Assembly (NCBI RefSeq): GCF_037975245.1
Contig: NC_092573.1
Coordinates: 14,156,001 to 14,220,000, forward strand
DNA from: Apostichopus japonicus
Taxonomy: Eukaryota > Echinodermata > Holothuroidea > Aspidochirotida > Stichopodidae
Direction of reading: 5' to 3'
DNA length: 64,000 nt
Position 1 is the stretch's first letter. Each line of letters starts with the position of its first letter. Shown here one piece after another: positions 27,948 through 40,684 of the stretch. Under the pieces are notes generated by a model. It saw only the letters and a list, made by a program, of their open reading frames with translations. It was not told the DNA's origin and searched no databases. Made by a program: the position numbers and the translations under genes.

Positions 27948-28149
27948 TGAAAGATAAACCCCAAGACTCCGGGAAGAGAAGAGGAACAGTCATACATACA
28001 GCGCTGATCACTATTATATACACAGGGTAGCCAGTGACGGATCGAGGATCACGGAGGGGGCGTGCGCCTCACCCTACCACTTACACCGACAACTCCATTT
28101 TTTCCACTCTTACTAATGTATATATATATAGGGTGTATCATAAGCTGGA

Positions 28150-28298
28150 GTTTAGTGGGAGCGGAGTCGATAATTTTGAATGAGTTGTTGTCACATAAGC
28201 GGCTATGCTTTATCATCAAAGAAAGTCTACATATCAATTGGGATAAACCTAATCTCAACAAACAGCTTGACTGTCCAGTGTTATCTTTGTTGAGTTAA
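28150..28298 (+). pseudogene. C-terminal remnant of a Penelope-like protein
   Basis: The in-frame segment up to the stop reads ...ESLHINWDKPNLNKQLDCP, the conserved (E/K)xLxIxxxKPxLNKQ end that follows GIY-YIG nucleases in Penelope-like proteins. The frame upstream of about 28150 belongs to the target sequence. No catalytic part is left. Confidence 0.65.
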
Positions 28299-28369
28299 TC
28301 TATTTTTCCTTGTGTGTTATTGCTAGTGTACATTTGTCTGCTATTACTTGTTCATTTTGCGTCTGTAAC

Positions 28370-28403
28370 CTGATGATGAAAGTCGCTACTTTCGAAACAT
28401 GTC
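28370..28403 (+). ncRNA. Hammerhead-ribozyme motif in Penelope-like tail
   Basis: CTGATGA (28370-28376), hairpin GAAAG/CTTTC, GAAA (28394-28397), then CAT and GTC (28401-28403) as a candidate cleavage triplet with a minimal stem III. GTT after the triplet can pair with AAC before CTGATGA as the start of stem I. This is the compact hammerhead layout known from Penelope-like elements. Confidence 0.55.
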
Positions 28404-28467
28404 GTTCTTTTTGTATCAATTTTGGTAAATAGATGTTTAAGTTAAAGTTTGTGGTGTTTTCAAATTT

Positions 28468-28471
<4 letters not shown>

Positions 28472-28520
<49 letters not shown>

Positions 28521-28548
28521 TATATATATATATATATATATTTATATG

Positions 28549-28595
<47 letters not shown>

Positions 28596-28604
28596 GTATA
28601 TATA
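28472..28604. repeat. (TA)n tract at Penelope remnant 3' end
   Basis: TA repeats with TG, TTTA and TGTA interruptions, running into the second copy of the target duplication. Confidence 0.93.
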
Positions 28605-28838
28605 GGGTGTATCATAACGCGTGTGTGTGTATGGACGCCTTAATCAATTGTGCGAACTGCACTAGACATATGTCCTTCGATGCAACACTGCCATCAAGAT
28701 AAAATGTTATATACTCCGGACCTAAATGCTCATTGTTACCCCAAACCTAGTACCGTAACTCTTACAATGAATCTAAAATAAATTCCGCATGCGATTGGAG
28801 AATTGAGCACGTCGTCTGTGAATAGCATGTAGTGGATC

Positions 28839-29625
28839 CAAGGGCGTATCATGGGCGGGGGGGGGGCGGACGCACCCATCACTTCTTGAGCTTTTTCCCA
28901 TCTGCATGAAAACGCGCGCCCACAACCCTACGCCCACACCTCTAATCTCTTCCCGATGAGTTACGAAACTTAATTAATGACCTTCGCCCGTAGTACCAAG
29001 ACCTTGACAAAATCCGGCAACGCACCACTTCATCGATAACAAGTGACCGGGTTGTGTATTAGGGACGTCTAGATGTCGTGTTAAAAGCACAGGAAATTAG
29101 GCTTAGATGGAGACAAAGTTTCAACCGAAATTAGGCCTATGCTTAAGATTGATTGCTGTATTTGTACAGTAGTCTCCATTTTACTCCATACAGTTGGGGG
29201 TGGGGGCACCTTCCCACCCCCTTGAAAAAAAGTTAAGCATTTGACATTTCAATGATTTCCCCCAACCAACAGTTCTCTAGTATATGTTCATTGCATACGA
29301 ACCCATAACGCATTACTGAAATTATTGAAAGTCAAAATCCTAAGACATGAGATCTCAAAATAACCGATGTGTAAATGCAACTTCAACGGGAAGTGTCTTT
29401 TCCGACGATCTAGGAGTATTTTTTGGCCCCAAAAAATCGTCGTACGCTCCGCGCCAACCGATGGTGGCGCTCCGCTTAGATAGTATCAAGTAGTGCGTTA
29501 CACCTATATTACCTACTCACCCCCCTCCCTTGTAAACATTTCTGCGGACACCCTTGCTTGGACCTCCTGATAGGGGGCCCCTTTGGGCCAGGAGCCCCTC
29601 CAGGCTCATCGTTACGCCACTGGTC
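28839..29625. mobile_element. Possible G/C-terminal hAT-like fragment
   Basis: The left side reads CCAAGGGCGTATCATGGGCGGGG and the right side ...CATCGTTACGCCACTGG, both in the style of the other G-rich termini here. Part of it (GCGCCAACCGATGGTGGCGCTCCGC near 29455) recurs at 31386. The ends do not form a convincing inverted pair and I see no clear target duplication. Confidence 0.3.
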
Positions 29626-29872
29626 GAGCATTTCACAATAAACAGATAATAGTTATTTATTTCAGTCTCATATCAATTATTCGAATGCTTAAAGCAAACA
29701 GCAGATATCACATCATATCAGTGAGCATAAAAATGGCGTTCCGCGGGATGAACAGCCTCCAAACTGTAAATGTGTATAGTGTTCGGTTGCGGAAATATTT
29801 GGTATTTTTTCATATTCCTTCAACGAAGTTTTATAGTAGCCGTTATAAGAGGTTTTAATATTTGTACACCAA

Positions 29873-30898
29873 CAGTGGCGTCACCAGACTTTTCAGTCTG
29901 GGGGGCACAGGGGGGGCACCAGCATTTGATGGGGGCACTTAGGTGGATACGGATCGCCGTCCTGGGGGAGGGGTCTAAGGGGAGGGGGTGCCCCTCCCCT
30001 TTGGAAAATTTTCGCATACGGAGGATGGGCTAGATGCAAAATGCTGCCACATTTGATGCTAAATTCGATCTGAAGATATCTCCAGAAATTGCTATTTTTG
30101 AGGTAATGATTTTAACAAGCGCAGAATTTTCCAGAGGATATGAACCACATGCTGTCGATATTATGCCTAACCCTATCAATAGAACCTACATTGTTGAATT
30201 AATGTATGCATGACCCCGACTCCTTTCTTGTCCTTCTCCTTTACGCCCATTATCTATTAAGATGTTACAGGTTCCAGCATCGTTATTGGCTCCTATCAAT
30301 GATCTCACCATGCAATCCAAAGTTTGATCACACATCGAGTATGGCTCAGTATGCAGGTGTGAACATTCGCCATTTGTTCCTACAAGCATCTGACCTCAAA
30401 TGACCTATGCACCCCCTACACAACAGGGTTAATATATGGGTCCACAAATATAGGCAAGTATGGTGCCTGCGGACCCTCACATTCTCACATTTCGTCAGCT
30501 CCTAACCTGTCAACCTCAGACCAAGGCAACATATTGCAGTACCCTCCCTTCTCACAGTCATGTAGCTCGCGAAGCGGACGTGTATATCCGCTGGTATGGC
30601 GTGAGCACTGACACATTCAATGTAAATATCGACACCTGTTGTGATGGCGCGGGTTACGACTTCGACACCCGACTTTCAAGGATAAACTTTTTCATTTTTT
30701 CGCAGCTCATATGAAGAAAATACGAATTACTGTGCTTCTTTGTCCTTATGAAAAACCAACTCAGATGATGGGAGTTGAATATAACAAAATATATATATAT
30801 TTTTTTACCAACCCAAATCTCAGATGGGGGGGCACTCGGGGGGCACTAGGTTTTCCAGGGGGGCACGTGCCCCCTGGCCCCCCTTGGCGACGCCACTG
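29873..30898 (+). mobile_element. hAT-like non-autonomous element with 8-bp TSD
   Basis: Left end CAGTGGCGTCACCAGACTT, right end (reverse strand) CAGTGGCGTCGCCAAGG. Perfect 8-bp target duplication TACACCAA at 29865-29872 and 30899-30906. The related repeat in copy C shows the empty site (TTTGTACACCAATAAATTG, about 51436-51454). An 8-bp TSD with CAGxG termini is characteristic of hAT elements. The interior (1026 bp) has no transposase frame, so it depends on another element for movement. Confidence 0.85.
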
Positions 30899-31460
30899 TA
30901 CACCAATAGATTAACTATGTCTGAATTTTTGAAAATTCCCTGACCACCATTCTTCCTCATACTTCCCTCTACTCGTGCAATTTTGACCGGTCTGTTAGGG
31001 GTTGAAGGGGTTTTTCTATATTGGTTGTCCATAGATGAAATTTTGTGCAACATTATGGGTATGTTTTGAAGTGAATTTATTTATGAGAATTGTGAATTTT
31101 CAAATTCTGAACAAATAATGGGCTTAAAACCTTGACAAGTGGGGGTATTGTGGGCCGCGACGTAGAATCACCTACAAAACGCAATGATCCACAGGAGATG
31201 CGATGAGGTCGAACATGATGTGTGACTGGTGACAATCTTCAAAAGGTTATGGATGATAAAAAAGTATTGGGATATTCTTGGTTCTCAGGCAAAAGTGTAC
31301 ATCTGGTTGGTCATTTCAAGCCCGAGAAGTGCCATTTCCGGTGATCTGGGGGGTATCAAAACCAGAAATTTTCTTGTACGCTGCGCGCCAACCGATGGTG
31401 GCGCTCCGCTTAGATAGTAATTCGCGCCCCCCGGGTTGGAAAATCCTGGATACGCCCCTG

Positions 31461-32540
31461 TAATAGTACACTGAATCTATTATCAGCAAAATATGAGTGC
31501 ATTAAAAGCCAATTGATGGCATTTATATAAACCGCTATATAGTTCCTTGTTAAAATGGAGGGAAAGTAGAATCAGTTTTATCAAGTTGTAATTTAGCGCA
31601 ACTCGTTGATTTAAGCCTAACAAAGAGAGGATTCTAGTTTTACTCAGAAATGACTAAAAGAAAGATGTGATAAACTGCTTTTTATCAGATACGTTCGCTG
31701 TGTTGTACCTCTTTCTCGGTGTTTCATCAAGACAACTATATAATTTGTTACCTTTATCGGTCATCGACGTTTGTAAAAGACAACCTTTCTTTATTTTATT
31801 TGTAATTTCATGAGCGTATTTTAAATTTGCAACTAATTATTGTTTCCCTTAATTTCTATAAAAGACATTTTCTTGGGGTTCACGAGTATTGATCACGCAA
31901 TTCACAAATCTCGATATTACAAATTGATCAATATTGTCTTTGTTATTTAGAATCCAACCTGCAGGCTAACGGTTCACCGTATAGTCAAAACAAGGAACAT
32001 ATTGGTTATGAGAACTTAACATTGTATTTTATCGCCATTTACTACAATCAACTCAAGTAGCTACTGGTTTCAAAATAGACCATTCATATTCTTTCGTGCG
32101 AGTGTATTGACCGTTTTGGTTTAACTTCTGTGACTTGAAATTAACGTGCGCTCCTTTGAATAATATTGTAGGAACTTCTGCCTGAAGTATATTTTACTGC
32201 ATAGCATGTTTTTGCTGGAGTTGTAAAAAAACATATATGGGAATATTAGGCAAAATTGCAGTATTATAGTATTTAATAAGCTACTTACAATAAAAAATGA
32301 CTGTATTGACAATAGAAAAAATAGAAAATATATGTTTATTGAAACAAGGACATAGTCTGTCTTTCTTTCTTTCTATTGTTTATTCCAAATGTCGCCAAAT
32401 TCGAATCTTACTTTTTGTTTTATTACTTGTTTATAAGCTTAACGTTAAAAGGAAGATGCATAAGCTGTATTCTACATTGATTTGATTCTTATCACATATA
32501 TTGAAAAAGAAATCACACAATGACTTCATGCAAGATGTTA
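31461..32540 (+). repeat. 3' flank of unit B
   Basis: Homologous to A 14100-14250 joined to 15190-16140, and to C 54600-55600. Anchors are GTGCGAGTGTATTGACCGTTT and TATGTTTATTGAAACAAGGAC. No conserved open frame. Homology ends at CACACAATGAC. Confidence 0.7.
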
Positions 32541-32966
32541 CTAACAATTTCAAAATCTGCTAATATTGCTTGTTTTCGTCCAACTCCCGCGCTCCCCTCC
32601 CTTCCCTTCCCACCCAACCACCACCACCCGGCCATCCAATACCTCTGCAACCCGCCAAAATTCTGTATGATGATTAAGGAAGGCAAGACGAGTGCAGGAG
32701 AAAGTCGGGGGAAAAGCATGTGCTATACGTAGAACCAATCATTATTTAATGTCCATATCAAATCAATGTGCCCAAATGTTCTCTACTCCTTGCAGACACA
32801 TTGGCGAAAGGCAACAGGAGAAAATGTATTTCCATATAATGTTATCAAAGAGGACTAAGTGTTTGGGGCTTGGATATCAAAGTACATAAATCGAAGTACA
32901 TGTGATGCAGAAATAAGAACATTGAGCTCATTTTAGGCCACTTTAGGCCTTGGCAAGAGCAACGAA

Positions 32967-33005
<39 letters not shown>

Positions 33006-34628
33006 CAGCTACCCAGCTCTCAAAATTTCCGCCCGGTACTCAAGGTCAATTTCAGCCTTACCGCCCGGCACAAATCAGCCTACAGTACCGCCAATAAGTA
33101 ACTTGGTAAAGATTAGCGCGATTCAGTGCAAAACGCAGCTTAACTGTAATTAACCCCGCTCCAAATAAAGGAACGCAAATTCTCCTCGCTCGCTATTCAC
33201 CACCGACACAGGGGGAGTACTAAATGAGAACAATGTGCATATGGAACATTAACACTGGGGTGAGTGATGAGGGGCTCTAAATACAAAAAAATACCAAAAA
33301 AGATCCCAGGAAAATTCAGTGATCCACATGAAAAAACAAAGGTATCTCAGGAGAGTTTTGAGGATCAAAACCAAGTTTCTAAATGCCACCATTTTGCATG
33401 TAGGCACCATCAGGATTTGAAAATTTCCCCCCTCCCCTTATACCCCTCCCCCAGGACGCGGATCACTGTCACAAATTACCCGGCTCTAAAAATAGTCTGG
33501 TGGTGACAACCCTGTATATATATATATATATATATTATATTATTTTTTACTTAGTTGTGAATAAAAAAGATCGAGGTTTGTTAACAAGTGATGCAAACAT
33601 AATTTTGTGCTCTCCGGTTGTTGAAATCTAGGCATGGACATGTAACGGAAAATGAAAGGTCCGATGAATGATGGCTTGTGCCCAATATTCAGTGAGGGGT
33701 AGCTTTTACCCGGTGAGAACTTCTACAATGCTTTAAAGAGTGCGCCACATCACTTTGACGATTTAGCGTGTAATTCAAAGGGGAATTTACATGGCGTGCG
33801 ATATCTAAAGGCTAATTTATCTCCAATCTACATAAGGGACGCAAGTCAGTCAACAGACATTATTCAAAGTCGTTTAAATTTATTTTAAAGCAAAACAATA
33901 CGTCCCGTGAAGTACCTTAGACTATGTCTATATGATGCAGGTGGAAGAAGCTGACCATAAAACTTCTGTCGACTTGATCTTGATCTCAGCTCACACTTAG
34001 TGTAATTTCACTCACAAACACACACACACACAAAATGTGTGATAAACTATAACCTAAGCTATTCAGTACCGTGCATATGTCGGCGTGTAGCGTATACAAC
34101 CACGATATTTCACACCATGAAACATCAATAGCGACTGTATGTTTCGATATATCAGATAAGCTACAAGGAAATGGTTTCTAATCTCAGTTTATTGGTGGAG
34201 CGGTCGTACAGCAATTTTTGTTCACACAATGAATTTCTGCCACTGGAAAATCCCTTTTTTTTTTGTCAATGGAGCGAATGCTACGTTTCGTATTTATTTG
34301 GATAAGCTAATTTCGAGATGATATCCATCATGTCGGAAATTCCTTCATATATGCAAAACTACAAAAGCACGTGCCTTGTGGCTGTTTATGTATGTTGTAT
34401 GTATTCGTGTATGTTTGTGTGGGTGCGTGTATGTTTGTATATTGCTAGTCTGCATATATAACTATTAACGGCAATAGAAAGTAATCAGTTAATCTGGGGC
34501 AAACCAAGAAATGTCAACCTTGAAAATTTCCAGAGATGTCTGGCAATGATTCAAAAGCGTTCTCAAAATCTTGTGCTTCGTTGATAGATAATACTAAATA
34601 AAGATTTATATCTAAATCATTGTATGAT
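32541..34628. other. Unique/repetitive spacer, no gene seen
   Basis: Contains a C-rich pyrimidine stretch (32581-32635), a (TA)n tract (32970-33002) and a possible element between two TA tracts (about 33000-33530, with GCCACCATTTTGCATGTAGGCACC as in local hAT-like repeats). There is also a CA-type repeat near 34020. Frames over 60 codons here overlap on both strands and show no domain. Confidence 0.4.
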
Positions 34629-34999
34629 CAGTGGAGTAGGAAGGTACTTTTGAGTGGGGGGGGGGGCTGAAGACTGATGGCCGGCCTGGGGGAGGGGTGT
34701 AAGGGGAGGGGGTGTCCCCCTCCCCTTTGGATTTTTTTGCATTTCCAGGTGGCCTCAGATGCAATTTGGTGCAATATAGCACACTTCAACACCCACTCCA
34801 TTTTGTAAATAATTTTGCATTTTCACCTGGCCTTAGATGCAATTTGGTGCTCCAAATGAGATTTTTTTCTGATTTGGAAATGAAAAAGGGGTTTTCTGAC
34901 TTGCAGAGCTGGGGGGGGGGCGGAATGATACTTCCGCCCCCATATTTTTCACCGGGGGGGGGGGCTGGCGCCCCCAGCCCCCCGCTTCCTATGCCCTTG
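34629..34999 (+). mobile_element. Short hAT-like MITE with 8-bp TSD
   Basis: Perfect 8-bp duplication TGTATGAT at 34621-34628 and 35000-35007 flanks a 371-bp G/C-ended insert. The left end is CAGTGGAGTAGGAAG and the right end, on the reverse strand, CAAGGGCATAGGAAG. The inside has two diverged tandem blocks (TTGCATTT(T/C)CA..TGG.CT.AGATGCAATTTGGTGC at about 34736 and 34812). No transposase; apparently a miniature element. Confidence 0.85.
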
Positions 35000-37900
35000 T
35001 GTATGATCAAGTAGTAGCTCTCACTTTTTTCCCTCCTCTCATTTGTTCTCAATCTTATATATTACAATGTTTTTCTAGTTCTTAAAATTTAGTTTGTCAC
35101 AAACATTGAATTCCATCTAACTAACCAATTATTACAATATACTGTTGCGCGAAGGAAACCCCCCCCCCCCCCCCTTAAGTTGCGTTCATGCATAATATCC
35201 TGTTGCTACATAAACTTCAACAGTGGGGAAAATATTTAAGCCGATTTCAAGGAAACAACGCAATACACTTATTTTGTTGTTTTGCTTGTAATGTGACGTC
35301 ATTGACATTTACCTGACCAGGTATGAAGTCAATATTAGCTCGTATTTGTTATTTATTTGTATTCTTGTTAGGGCTAAGGTGCCAATTCATTTCCGTCAGA
35401 ACGTTTACGGTGAATTTTACGTTCCTATGATCTTTTGACTTGACTAGTATCCTATAGAAGGCATAGAACGAGATTTTCTTGAGGTTTTAAACCTCTTTCA
35501 TGAAGCATCAGTTGACGTGCTGTTCAAATATATTTGCATGGCATGGCTATGTCTCGCTAAATACGCATTACGTTATGCTATTTGGAAGATTACAGTAAGA
35601 TTCCGGTCTGAATCAGACATTAAAGCATGCAGCTGTCTCTACGCTTAGTCAGCAATGTTACGAAGACTTTACCTAGAATAATTCAAAATTAAGATGGTAA
35701 ACTTGATGAAACTGAGATCAAGGCTACGAGAAATCCTGTTTTTAGATATTTTACCAACTGAAGGTTTCTAAGGGGAGGAGGTGGATACATGTCTCTGACA
35801 CTCCGCCCCAACCCCTGGCACTTATCATATTATTAATTGTTAATCTGTACAAATGTCAGGCAATTGAAAACAATATTCAAATGAGTCGATTTTCGATTCA
35901 TTACTTGAAATGAAACTTGAGTATAGTCAAGTTGTTGATCTGTAGTGTTATGCATAGGATTTAACAGCATCAAATGATATATGATCGCAAAATTGATCAA
36001 AATAAACTACCGTAGACGCAACTTTAATAATTACTTCATACTGTCCACTCCTTTCCCGAAAACTATCGAGCTGGTTTAATAAAGCGTTCTCTTTGGGGAA
36101 ATATTTCAGAGGTTAGCAGCATGACACAAATACTTCAAGCAAATCTATAGTATCATACCAGTTCTTCAATGACCATATTTTCAGTGCAAATGCAGTGTTC
36201 CTAGTTTTAATTGGGTACTCCAGCAAACGTCGGAATCTGCCACAATCGTCCATTCAATATACAAACTATATATTGAAAAATAATGAAATTATCACACTTT
36301 CAGGAAATGTATTGTTTTTGCCTACGGCTTTGCACATCATGGAGCCCTGTTTCGCCCGTCTAAACTTAAAGGTGGCGGCATTAGAAAAGCTTAATGTCAA
36401 GGGAAAAGTCTTTGCAGAACTGTACGGTTTGAAACAAGGCGTCAGGTCGAAGAACGGCGTTCTTTGCATAGCAATCATTTGCAGTTTGTAGAAAAGAACT
36501 GTCACTAAAAAAAGGGGGGGGGGGGGGAGGGGAATGAAAATTTATGAAAGGTTAAGTTTAAATGATAATTGACACATTTTCGTATACAGCGCAAAAGAAA
36601 TCTTCGTGTTTAAATTCATTCGATTTTTCAAACGCGGAAGGAAACGACTACACAGCGGTATTGTGTTCAAACTTAGATGAAATAACAACGACCCATCATA
36701 CCTGGAACTTAAAGTGATTACGTGCGTGCCGGAAAACATAAGTTAATGTTTGTTGTTTTATTTAATTTATTTATGTTTCAATGTAGCACCGGCGTTGTTC
36801 ATGGATAAAGTATGTCAGGAATGACTGAAAATGACAGTGATACTGGTTAAAAATAACGGAAAAGGCGTAAAAAACGGCAACATTTGAAAGCATTTTTGAA
36901 ATAACGGTTCTCATTGTAAGAGCTGGACCACGCCTACATGTGAGTTTAGTAATGAATATGTAACACTAAACAGCGACGGCGTCACCGGTGTAACTTATGC
37001 ATTGTACTCAAGTTTGAGTTAAAGTGTTGACTCGGAATCCACCCGACGTGAAGTTGTAATCCATAGCCCTTGCGGGCTTTTCACACATTTATGACAACAT
37101 ATCCTCGTAAAAATAACTGTTTCATGGCCTGTGCTTATGTATTTAGCTCTATGTTCGCATCGGCAGTATTCACTACTGATAATGGTAATGCTAATATGGT
37201 ATGCAAACTGTACATATAGTACGCACTAATCCTGTTAGAAACCAGTAGGCTGTACTAGTGGTGCAACCGGTTAATTCTTCCTCTGGGTTAGGTTTTATCA
37301 CCGGATACATTGTTTCATTCATTTTTTTTCGACGATGAAACCATCTCATGAATTTAACCCCCTCTTGGCCCTCCTTCCACATTAAGTATGACGTCATTTT
37401 CCGGCGATGATTTCATCTCATGAATATTCATATGCCCCATCTTGACCCTCATTAGGTATGACTTCATTTGACCTTTGACGTAGTGTTGTATTTACTCTTT
37501 CTAAACTACTGGGCTCGAAGGAGTGGGCGGGGTGGGAGGGGGGGTAGTAACTGAGGAATGGACTGGGGGAGGGCAGAGTTTTGATAGGAATGGGGTCTCA
37601 GCGATGTAGAACAGATAGGTATTTCATCCGAAGTTTACGACAGCATTCTGAATCTCTATAAGTAGAAGTACATAAATGCTACAATTAATGACTGTCACAA
37701 TAGACATCGTCCCACACACCTTCCTCATCCCTTTGGCCAAGGCAATGTGTATTTGACTTACAGTATACTATGTTTCTATTCAGTTTTATTTCACTTCTTA
37801 ATAAATGCAACATAGACGTAGATTTGAAATTTGAAGTACACTTAAATATATTCGCTGGAAGGACGAAGCATAAATTTGAATGTATACTGAGACACTAAGT

Positions 37901-39219
37901 AAGAATACTAAAGGCATTCAACAGCTTTAAGGGAATCATTTCAATTCCTTTTCGTGTGTACATTATTTCATAAAATGCGCTGTATTAATTGTAATAAAGT
38001 GTGGAATATATTTTCATCATGTAGATTCTTGATACGCACAACAAAATTAACGATTTGTCAATAACCTGTACAAAATCGTCAAGATATATTACAATAAGTT
38101 AATTGGAATGGTAAGTCTACAGTCAGGGCATAAAAAAACATACCAAATTCGGATATGGGTTGAGGGAAGGGAAGAGAGAGGAGAGAGAGAGAGAGAGAGT
38201 TGGAGAGAGGACACGGGGGAGGGGCAGCTAGATTATAGACAAACGAGAAGAGACATACAAGTGAAATGAAATACAATAGAGACCCAATGCACTGCAATAT
38301 TCTAAAGTGACAATATTTCAAAAATTGAGAGTGTGCTCTTTAACAAATTCGTGGATTGTTGTTGCAGTATTTACTTGCACGGTTTGAATGTTTGTGTGTA
38401 TCGTTTTGTGCTTCCAATGTTGTAATATCGCCAAACATTCTTTCTTTGATCTCTGGTAACATTTTAGTCGAAAAATTTCTTTGCGTTTTGATAGTAGTTG
38501 CTAACGTATTTGTCTGCGTTGTACATTAAGGGATAAACTCATGAACAACTAAAAAGGCAATGAGCACTTTAGAGATATATCTACATTCTACATCCAGCAA
38601 CTCCTGCTTCAAGGCGTATTATGATAGCTTGTAACATTATTGTCGTTCTAAAACAGTCTGCAAAACCTATCACGTCGAAAGAAAATGAGACGAAATTTGT
38701 TATTGTGTTTTATTGTTAAAGTTACAACGAGCACTTTTCGAGGTTTGTGTGAACGAACCTAATATTGTCAATTTAAAAACGAGGGCGCTCTACCTATTAT
38801 CATGTTTTATAAGACGTTTTGTTTTGAACCGAGATGTAATGGTTTTAACAGTGTAAGAAAAAATGAAAATTCAAAAACTACTTTCTTTTCGCTTTTTTTT
38901 ACTAAAATTTGATTTGAGACATCTACATTGAGTAAGAAATGCACCTTTCTCAGGTAAGAAAATAGACCGTCTCTATAACGACGAATTGGGAAATTGGAAA
39001 AAGTAGATAACGTTCTTGAAATTCACGAAACGGCTTCTCTCTTAGATCAATAGTCAAATTTAGCATAGTGAATGTCGAATATATAAACGAGTGTACGGTG
39101 TACGGGTATAGGGAGTGGTTTAGTTCCTTCCTCAATTTAATTCATTTTATTTGTATTATTAGTATGTATATATATACATATTTAGGGGGAGGGGGTTATA
39201 TACTGTACATCTCGTTTTC
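35000..39219. other. Single-copy stretch without recognisable gene
   Basis: No domain, paired splice signals or array homology is visible. The longest frame (36195-36491, 98 codons) and its antisense shadow resemble no family known to me. Landmarks are homopolymer C/G runs (35158-35175, 36515-36533), a GA repeat (38165-38212) and a G-rich string near 37520-37570. A distant regulatory role cannot be judged from sequence. Confidence 0.45.
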
Positions 39220-40480
39220 CTAGAGCTTTCTATCTGTCAATCGGTAAATGAATTTAGACCAATTGATCTTGCCTGTATAAGTATTAATTGTATGCAGAAA
39301 TTGATCGTGCCTCAAATAACCCAAGCCATTGATCAATATGGAGATAGCAATCAATTTGCTTATAGGAAGGGGTTGTCATTTACCGATGCTGTATTAACAC
39401 TTATTCACAATATTGTCACAGGATTAAATAACAAAGATACTACTATTTCTAAGGTCTTATTTCTCGATTTTTCCAGTGCTTTTAACACGGTTCTTCCAAA
39501 TCGTTTAATCAAGGACATGCAAGGGTTCGCTGAAGAGCCATGGTTGTTACATTGGATATCAAATTTTATGAATGGCTGGTCTAGACAGGTAAAATATTCT
39601 AAAGGTCTGACGGAAAAATCAAAACTGTTGGTGTCCCTCAAGGCGGTCCTCTGTCTTCTCTTCTGTTCACAATATATACTGACGAAATAAGATCTACTTC
39701 TAAATGTGTACTGTGCTGAAATATGCTGATGACACTGCTATAGTGTGCAATGTATCAAAGCGAACGCATCAGGCTGACCAAGCAAGTTATAAAACTGATG
39801 TATCAAATATTGTAGATCTGTGTGATGGGAAGAATTTAAGACTCAATCCAAAGAAATCTAAGGAAATGGTTTTTGAGAATATAAATATTAAACATGAAGG
39901 TCTTGTATCATGTAAGTTAACTAAAATCTCAATTAAAGATGCGGAAGTAGAACGCATTCATCATACAGTATATCTAGGTGTTTGTATTGATGACAAACTA
40001 AGTTTCACTGGTCATATAAGCAGAATACTTAAACGGGTGTACTTCATAGTCTCAACTGTATCGTATATAGTTCCATATTTTCATGTTGATGTAAGGATAA
40101 GAGTTTTTACTGCCAATATCTTACCACACCTAATATATGCTGTTTCTGCTTGGTATCACTTTTAACTAATTAAAGAGAATAAGAGAATAATTATTCTTTC
40201 AAAGTATTGTTCTAGAATATTTAATATAGATTTTAACTTTCTTATGAGTACTGTAAACAATGCTGCTAAAAATGAGTTCATTAGAAGTGTAAATTGCATA
40301 CAGAAAAATGACAGACATTCTTTGCATACCGAACTTAACTCTCTACTTCGAGAAACTACTAGGTATAATTTGAGAAACAAAGCAATAACACCAAAATTCA
40401 GAATTAATGTGTATAGAAATAGTTTTATTTATCGTGCTGCTATTTTTTTACAAAATGGTAATCTGGAAAATTTATTGTAG
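39220..40480 (+). pseudogene. CR1/L2-type LINE reverse transcriptase, degenerate
   Basis: Three frames together cover most of an RT. The first (39220-39690) has NEFRPIDLACISINCMQK, QFAYRKGLSFTDAVLTLIHN and VLFLDFSSAFNTVLPNRL (first catalytic Asp). A shift then moves the VPQGGPLSSLLF block into another frame, and 39704-40165 has LKYADDTAIVCN (catalytic YADD), LNPKKSKEMVF and the thumb-like VYLGVCIDDKLSFTGHI. The remainder (40244-40480) follows after a stop. The endonuclease domain is missing, so the copy is 5'-truncated. The family is that of jockey/CR1/L2/Rex-type non-LTR elements; the exact clade is uncertain. Confidence 0.88.
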
Positions 40481-40500
40481 ACAGCTGCACTTGTACGTTT

Positions 40501-40622
40501 TGTATATGTATATATATGTATATGTGTATGTATATGTGCGTGTATGTGTATGTGCATGTATGTGTGCATATGTGTATATATGTATGTATGTATGTGTGTA
40601 TATGTATATGTTTGTATATAGG

Positions 40623-40661
<39 letters not shown>

Positions 40662-40684
40662 ATATATATATTTATTTATTTATT
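40501..40684. repeat. (TATG)n / (TA)n / (TTTA)n compound microsatellite
   Basis: TATG- and TGTA-type repeats pass into TA and then TTTA repeats inside the LINE tail; open frames of V/Y/C/I across it are repeat artefacts. Confidence 0.93.

Larger units (their letters stand above)
28144..28596 (+). mobile_element. 5'-truncated Penelope-like element with target duplication
   Basis: The insert is flanked by a 21-bp direct repeat ending GGGTGTATCATAA (28123-28143 and 28597-28617); 13 bp of it are non-repetitive. The 5' part encodes the end of a Penelope-like protein after the GIY-YIG domain (LLSHKRLCFIIKESLHINWD, then KPNLNKQ), followed by a 3' tail with a hammerhead core and a (TA)n tract. It is plus-strand, unlike the longer element at 9165-11561, and from a different lineage. 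Confidence 0.7.
27778..31460 (+). mobile_element. Composite hAT-like insertion downstream of gene B
   Basis: The ends are inverted repeats: CAGGCGCGTATCCAGG at the left and, on the reverse strand, CAGGGGCGTATCCAGG at the right (15/16). TAATA is repeated on both sides (27773-27777, 31461-31465), and unit A has the uninterrupted site near 14098. Homology to A resumes directly after (ACTGAATCTATTATCAG). The interior is nested: a polypurine tract, a Penelope remnant, further G/C-rich termini and a full hAT-like element. A 5-bp repeat is short for hAT (8 bp), so the superfamily is uncertain. Confidence 0.65.

Noticed and set aside
27766-28030. Highly charged and Ser/Phe-rich open frames on opposite strands
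   Set aside because: They come from the polypurine/polypyrimidine tract; there is no codon structure independent of it.
33000-33530. A discrete transposon between two TA tracts
   Set aside because: Internal words resemble local hAT-like repeats, but the ends are not inverted repeats and the flanking TA tracts hide any target duplication.
36195-36491. 98-codon frame as a small gene
   Set aside because: No recognisable domain, no array copy to test conservation, an equally long antisense frame, and no convincing splice or promoter context.
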